64,000 nucleotides of DNA, taken from NCBI GenBank assembly GCA_910587675.1, contig CAJUMU010000009.1, positions 7,481 through 71,480 of the forward strand. The letters run 5' to 3'. The notes under the pieces were generated by a model. It did not search any database. It worked only from the letters and a program-made list of their open reading frames with translations, and was not told the origin of the DNA. Within the stretch, counting starts at the first letter, position 1. Each line of letters starts with the position of its first letter. Source of the stretch: an uncultured Alistipes sp. Its GTDB lineage: Bacteria > Bacteroidota > Bacteroidia > Bacteroidales > Rikenellaceae. Below, in pieces: positions 61,303 through 64,000 of the stretch. The translations under genes and the position numbers were made by a program.

Positions 61303-62382
61303 ATGACCGACGAAAAACTTCTTTCGATTGCCGAGCGGTTCGACCTCGAGGGGGCGATCGCGTCCATCAAACCTTTGGGCGAAGGTTTCATAAACGACAC
61401 GTTCGTTATACGCACCGAGGGCGACGCCCCCGATTACATTCTTCAGCGCAAGAACCATGCGGTATTCCCCGACGTGCCCGGGATGATGGAGAACATTCTG
61501 GCCGTCACGGAGCACATCAAGGCCAAGGTGGCCGATCCGTTGCGCGAGACGCTGACGGTGGTCCGCGCCCGCGACGGCAAACTCTATGTCGAGGACGAGG
61601 GCAACTTCTGGGCCGTGTGCCTCTTCATCGCCGACACGTCGAGTTTCGACCGTGCCGACTCGCCCGAGCTGGCCTATCAGGGCGGCGTGGGAATCGGACG
61701 TTTTCAGGCTCTGCTGGCCGATTTCGACAAGCCGCTGAACGAGACCATCAAGGGATTCCACAATATCCGCCACCGCTTCGCGCAGTGGGATGCCGCCGTG
61801 GCCGCCGATGCCGCGGGACGCGTGGCGTCGCTCGCCGAGGAGATCGGTTGGGTGGAGTCGCGCCGCCGCGAGATGCTCGACTTCTGGGCGCTGGTCGAGG
61901 ATGGCACGATCCCCACCCACGTGACGCACAACGACACCAAGATCAGCAACATTCTTTTCGATAAACCCACGGGCAAGGTGCTGTGCGCCATCGACCTCGA
62001 TACGGTGATGAGCTCCACTTCGCTCAACGACTTCGGCGACGCCATACGTTCCTACGCCAACACGGGCGCCGAGGACGATCGCGACCTCGACAACGTGGAG
62101 TTGAGTATCGAGATGTTCCGCGCATACGCCGACGGTTATCTGTCGCAGCAGCGCGCCACCATGACGCAGAGCGAGCTGGATTGGCTGGCCTTTTCGGCCC
62201 GCTACATCACCTTCGAGCAGGTGCTGCGTTTCCTGATGGACTACATCGACGGCGACAAGTACTACAAGACGGCATATCCCGAGCACAATCTCGTGCGCAC
62301 CCGTGCGCAGTATAAGCTGCTGCAAAGCATGGAGCGTCGGTACGACGAGATGTGCGCCATAGTGCGCGAGCTGGCGAAGTAA
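61303..62382 (+). CDS. APH-fold sugar kinase (N-acetylhexosamine kinase-like)
   Basis: 359 aa. Aminoglycoside phosphotransferase/choline kinase fold: an N-terminal lobe with LGEGFINDTFVI and ILQRKN, the catalytic loop THNDTKISNIL (about 206-216, with the HxD motif) and the metal site CAIDLDTVM (about 227-235). The YILQRKNHAVF and HNDTK patterns resemble NahK, the N-acetylhexosamine 1-kinase of bifidobacteria; homologues in Bacteroidales have sometimes been labelled mucin desulfatase. Likely phosphorylates a sugar at C1, not an antibiotic. Followed by a terminator. Confidence 0.75.
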   Translation: MTDEKLLSIAERFDLEGAIASIKPLGEGFINDTFVIRTEGDAPDYILQRKNHAVFPDVPGMMENILAVTEHIKAKVADPLRETLTVVRARDGKLYVEDEGNFWAVCLFIADTSSFDRADSPELAYQGGVGIGRFQALLADFDKPLNETIKGFHNIRHRFAQWDAAVAADAAGRVASLAEEIGWVESRRREMLDFWALVEDGTIPTHVTHNDTKISNILFDKPTGKVLCAIDLDTVMSSTSLNDFGDAIRSYANTGAEDDRDLDNVELSIEMFRAYADGYLSQQRATMTQSELDWLAFSARYITFEQVLRFLMDYIDGDKYYKTAYPEHNLVRTRAQYKLLQSMERRYDEMCAIVRELAK

Positions 62383-62402
62383 ATCCGCTCTTGCGAAAAA
62401 CG

Positions 62403-62436
62403 ATATCGCGGCCTCGGAGATCGGGGCCGCGATATT
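62403..62436. terminator. Terminator between the kinase-like and hypothetical genes
   Basis: 11-bp stem atatcgcggcc (62403-62413) with ggccgcgatat (62425-62435), preceded by a run of A (62396-62400), which serves the minus-strand gene as a T-run. Confidence 0.75.
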
Positions 62437-62459
62437 CGTAACAGAGGTTGGGTCTTTCG

Positions 62460-62726
62460 TCAGACCCCGACGGAGGCGAACGCTATGTCGGTCATGTAAT
62501 CGACCAACTCTTTTCGCGTCGCCAAACGGCAGTAGCGATACACGGCGGGCAGCGGTTGGCGCATCACGAACCGACGCAGATCGCACGTCATAGATTCGAG
62601 GAGAATCTCGCCGTCTTCGCGTTTGTCGAACATGCCCCACAACGAATCTTCGGAGGGGCAACTCGGATCGGCGGGATGAAACAGATAGACCTCGCCGTCA
62701 ACGAATTTGCATTCTTCGATATTCAT
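62460..62726 (-). CDS. Small hypothetical protein
   Basis: 88 aa, MNIEECKFVDGEVYLFHPAD at the start. No signal peptide or membrane helix; mixed charge, four cysteines. Codon use resembles the neighbours, and a terminator follows on this strand, so I consider it a real gene. Family not recognised. It is the last protein gene I can support in the window. Confidence 0.55.
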   Translation of the reverse strand: MNIEECKFVDGEVYLFHPADPSCPSEDSLWGMFDKREDGEILLESMTCDLRRFVMRQPLPAVYRYCRLATRKELVDYMTDIAFASVGV

Positions 62727-62875
62727 AATTTTACGTTTTATATGTTATTCGGTAAATATCGATAACGCATTACGTCCCCGCAAACGAAAATCGAATCATT
62801 CGAGGTGTTTTTTTGAATATGCGGTTCTGCGAACCGCGCTGATTCACGTGCGCAAGCACACCGCTCCGCGGTGTT

Positions 62876-62926
62876 ATCTTCGGCGGCTCGCACCTTTGGT
62901 GCCCCCCCCCGCAGCCGCCGAAGATA
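62876..62926 (+). repeat. Intergenic palindromic repeat, family 1, copy 4
   Basis: Arms atcttcggcggc and gccgccgaagat, inner gcacc/ggtgc, with a nine-C run in the middle where the other copies have five or six C. Preceded by the hairpin caccgctccgcggtg, as copy 2. Confidence 0.88.
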
Positions 62927-62939
62927 AGTTTTGAAGTAT

Positions 62940-63036
62940 TGCGGTTCGGAGAACCGTGCGGGCCGCAGCCTCTGCCCCGCGGAGGCCCGCTATTCGCATT
63001 CGCTCATTGCGCGAGCCCCGCAGGCCGCGGCCCGAA
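62940..63036. repeat. Intergenic repeat, family 4, copy 2
   Basis: Contains gccccgcggaggcccgct and the inverted arms gggccgcagcct and ccgcaggccgcggccc. Related to 7065-7150. Confidence 0.5.
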
Positions 63037-63058
63037 TATCGATGTGCTTTTCGTAAAA

Positions 63059-63158
63059 CAGGCGTTACGCCTGCGCGCAGTTCGCCGCCGCCCCACCTCG
63101 GCGGACTGCAACTCGCTTTACGCTCGATTGCGTCCCCCGCCGTCGGCGAACCGCACAC
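63059..63158 (+). repeat. Intergenic repeat, family 2, copy 4
   Basis: Starts with caggcgttacgcctg, then the family core cagttcgccgccgcccc and ggcggactgcaactcgc, ending gccgtcggcgaacc. More diverged than copies 2 and 3. Confidence 0.75.
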
Positions 63159-63206
63159 CCGCGGGCCGAAAAAATACATCAAATAACAAAAAAAGCATGC
63201 AAATTG

Positions 63207-63237
63207 TTGTACGATTCAATTATTTGTACTACTTTTG
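63207..63237 (+). promoter_or_regulatory. Bacteroidetes-type promoter in front of a structured RNA
   Basis: TTG at 63207-63209 (another TTG at 63204), exactly 20 bp, then tacttttg (63230-63237). Transcription should start near 63241-63245, at the base of the first hairpin of the predicted RNA. Confidence 0.75.
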
Positions 63238-63239
63238 GG

Positions 63240-63441
63240 GCAAGCGATCCGTCGAAATGCGACGTGAATCGCGTTGCTGTTTCGTAAACGTGAGAAATTT
63301 ACATCCAGACAGCAACAATGAGGATGTCCCATCGGGTCGTTAACCACGTCCCGAGTGGTGAAGTACAACAACACTGCGCCATGACGGGCGTGGGCCTCTT
63401 GTGTTATGAAGTCTGGCGGGTATCTCACGACCTACGAAACA
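63240..63441 (+). ncRNA. Unassigned structured RNA
   Basis: Pairing seen by eye: a 5' hairpin gcaa-gcgat (63240-63248) with atcgc-g-ttgc (63268-63277), topped by gtcg/cgac. A long rod is closed by tgtttcgta (63278-63286) with tacgaaaca (63433-63441), then gtgaga (63290-63295) with tctcac (63423-63428), then ccagac (63305-63310) with gtctgg (63411-63416). Inside the rod two branches form: accac/gtggt (63343-63359) and aacac...gtgtt (63370-63405) topped by cgcc/ggcg. The 5' end coincides with the start expected from the promoter. No long conserved open frame. It matches no RNA I can name (no RNase P, tmRNA or SRP hallmark). The 3' end is uncertain and may lie further downstream. Confidence 0.6.
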
Positions 63442-63541
63442 TAGTAGCGCAAGCGCATTTATGCGGACTTTTAGTCAGGTTCACGTTTCGTCTTTTGTTA
63501 TTTTATACGGGTCGCATAACTAAAAGGAGAGAAAGTTATGT

Positions 63542-63549
63542 TACCTTTG
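63542..63549 (+). promoter_or_regulatory. -7 element before the second RNA-like region
   Basis: tacctttg matches TAnnTTTG but the expected -33 position has no TTG. It may start a second transcript near 63556. Confidence 0.4.
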
Positions 63550-63555
63550 CAGAGA

Positions 63556-63787
63556 AGGACGGTTCAACCACCGTAACCGAAACATATTCTAAAGGTTAGG
63601 ACAAACCTTTATGCCAACGGTAAAACTTGCGACTATTATTTTATAATAGATTTTCTTCGGCGTAACATTTGTCTGAAACCCATGTTTTGCCCCTACTTCA
63701 TTGTAGGGGTGGACTTGGGCGTAAGGGCAGCTACCGGAATAGGCTCGGAAGGCCGACAGCGAGGGGCTGCACCTGCGCCCTTTTTTT
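63556..63787 (+). ncRNA. Second hairpin-rich RNA candidate ending in a terminator
   Basis: Successive hairpins: acgg/ccgt (63559-63574), aaaggtt/aacctt t (63591-63610), ctattat/ataatag (63633-63649) and cccctac/gtagggg (63690-63709). A closing structure follows: gggcg (63717-63721) with cgccc (63776-63780) around gcagc/gctgc (63727-63770), then seven T. The apical part contains ctcggaaggc, which recalls the GGAA loop of SRP RNA, but the flanking symmetric-loop bases do not match. Could be a separate small RNA, or the 3' half of one transcript of about 550 nt beginning near 63243. Confidence 0.45.
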
Positions 63788-63826
63788 GTGCGAAATCATT
63801 TGGGTTGATTTAATTTATATTTTTTT

Positions 63827-63893
63827 CGGGGCGGCGGACAACGTTCTTGTGTATACTATTTTACTAATTATTTCCGTCCGTCGCCCCGTTTTT
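63827..63893 (+). terminator. Hairpin with long AT-rich loop and T-run, unit 1
   Basis: 13-bp stem cggggcggcggac (63827-63839) with gtccgtcgccccg (63876-63888), one G-U pair, a 36-nt AT-rich loop and then ttttt. It is unusually large-looped for a terminator. Confidence 0.55.
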
Positions 63894-63897
63894 AATC

Positions 63898-63979
63898 AAC
63901 TCGTCGGAACAGGCTATTTGATTATTAAAAGATTAGCATTCATCGATTTGTCATATAGGAGCCTTTCCGACGAGTTTTT
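63898..63979 (+). terminator. Hairpin with long AT-rich loop and T-run, unit 2
   Basis: Stem aactcgtcggaa (63898-63909) with ttccgacgagtt (63965-63976), extended after one bulged base by aggct/agcct (63911-63915 and 63960-63964), a 44-nt AT-rich loop, then ttttt. Same layout as unit 1 but unrelated stem sequence. Confidence 0.55.
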
Positions 63980-64000
63980 CATAACCATCCGATTCACTAA

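Larger units (their letters stand above)
62727..63180. other. Gene-free patchwork of intergenic repeats
   Basis: Holds, in order, small hairpins (gcggttctgcgaaccgc, caccgctccgcggtg), a family 1 repeat, a family 4 repeat and a family 2 repeat, back to back. Open frames through it are repeat read-through with no sensible protein. Confidence 0.7.

Noticed and set aside
61303..62382. Aminoglycoside resistance gene
   Set aside because: The APH fold is shared with sugar kinases; motifs and the CBM9-like neighbour fit an N-acetylhexosamine kinase-like enzyme.
62939..63343. 134-codon and 76-codon plus-strand frames in the repeat patchwork
   Set aside because: They translate family 4 and family 2 repeats and then run into the structured RNA; composition is not protein-like.
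63559..63580. tRNA T-arm-like ggttcaacc
   Set aside because: No acceptor, D or anticodon arms can be built around it.
63715..63780. SRP (4.5S) RNA
   Set aside because: ctcggaaggc resembles the GGAA loop, and acc and agg occur upstream, but the 3' symmetric-loop bases (agcagc expected) are absent, so the call was not made.
1..64000. CRISPR arrays, integrases, transposases, restriction-modification or known anti-phage operons
   Set aside because: None found; the repeats are dispersed and palindromic, not regularly spaced arrays, and no ORF carries the relevant motifs.

Overview
The window looks like chromosomal DNA from a GC-rich member of the Bacteroidales, most plausibly an Alistipes-like member of the Rikenellaceae. 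This is an inference from gene content and signals, not from a database search. The evidence is: promoters of the Bacteroidetes type (TTG, 19-20 bp, TAnnTTTG) upstream of several genes; families typical of the phylum (DUF4924, DUF4876/DUF6850, GldE, an S46 dipeptidyl-peptidase, GH95, an EF-G paralogue with degenerate GTPase motifs); and many short palindromic intergenic repeats. No tRNA, rRNA, CRISPR array, transposase or integrase gene was found.

Layout. 1-428: two identical 62-bp repeats and a promoter. 0.4-2.6 kb: EF-G2-like factor. 2.7-5.1 kb (minus): a glycosyltransferase followed by ComEC. 5.4-9.8 kb: cytidine deaminase, RluA-type pseudouridine synthase, D-aminoacyl-tRNA deacylase, an anchored non-specific nuclease, a duplicated-domain secreted protein behind a G9 tract, and a DUF4924 protein. 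9.8-16.7 kb: rpmH, priA, comF, dnaB, yifB. 16.7-23.5 kb: a partial division/cell-wall cluster (small membrane protein, murG, murC, ftsQ with a long inserted coiled coil, ftsA, ftsZ). 23.7-25.7 kb: gldE and a phosphopantetheinyl transferase.

26.2-38.6 kb is the most unusual locus: one apparent operon of a TonB-dependent receptor, a DUF4876 lipoprotein, a DUF6850 outer-membrane barrel and three tandem exported paralogues that combine gingipain-like (clan CD/C25-like) His and Cys motifs with C-terminal HEAT-like repeats. 38.7-45.5 kb: a small lipoprotein and a GH95 glycosidase (minus), then KDG kinase, KDPG aldolase and a hexuronate-type MFS transporter, a uronate catabolic module; a 160-bp MITE-like element lies in front of the aldolase gene. 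45.6-51.7 kb (minus): S46 peptidase, MBOAT acyltransferase, SGNH hydrolase, zinc metallopeptidase. 52-55.9 kb: LolC/FtsX-like permease, menaquinone methyltransferase, LEA-2-like lipoprotein, SPOR protein, HAD-IIA phosphatase. 56-62.4 kb: Ca/Na antiporter, a clan-A-like glycosidase, a DUF1080-PHP fusion, PAP2 phosphatase, CBM9-like protein and a sugar-kinase-like APH protein.

62.7-64 kb has no convincing protein gene. It starts with a patchwork of three intergenic repeat families and then turns AT-richer. That AT-richer part has a good Bacteroidetes promoter followed at once by a strongly base-paired RNA (63240-63441), a second hairpin-rich stretch ending in a terminator (to 63787), and two further hairpin/poly-T units. 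I could not assign these RNAs to a known family; with the three-protease operon they are the best candidates for something undescribed.
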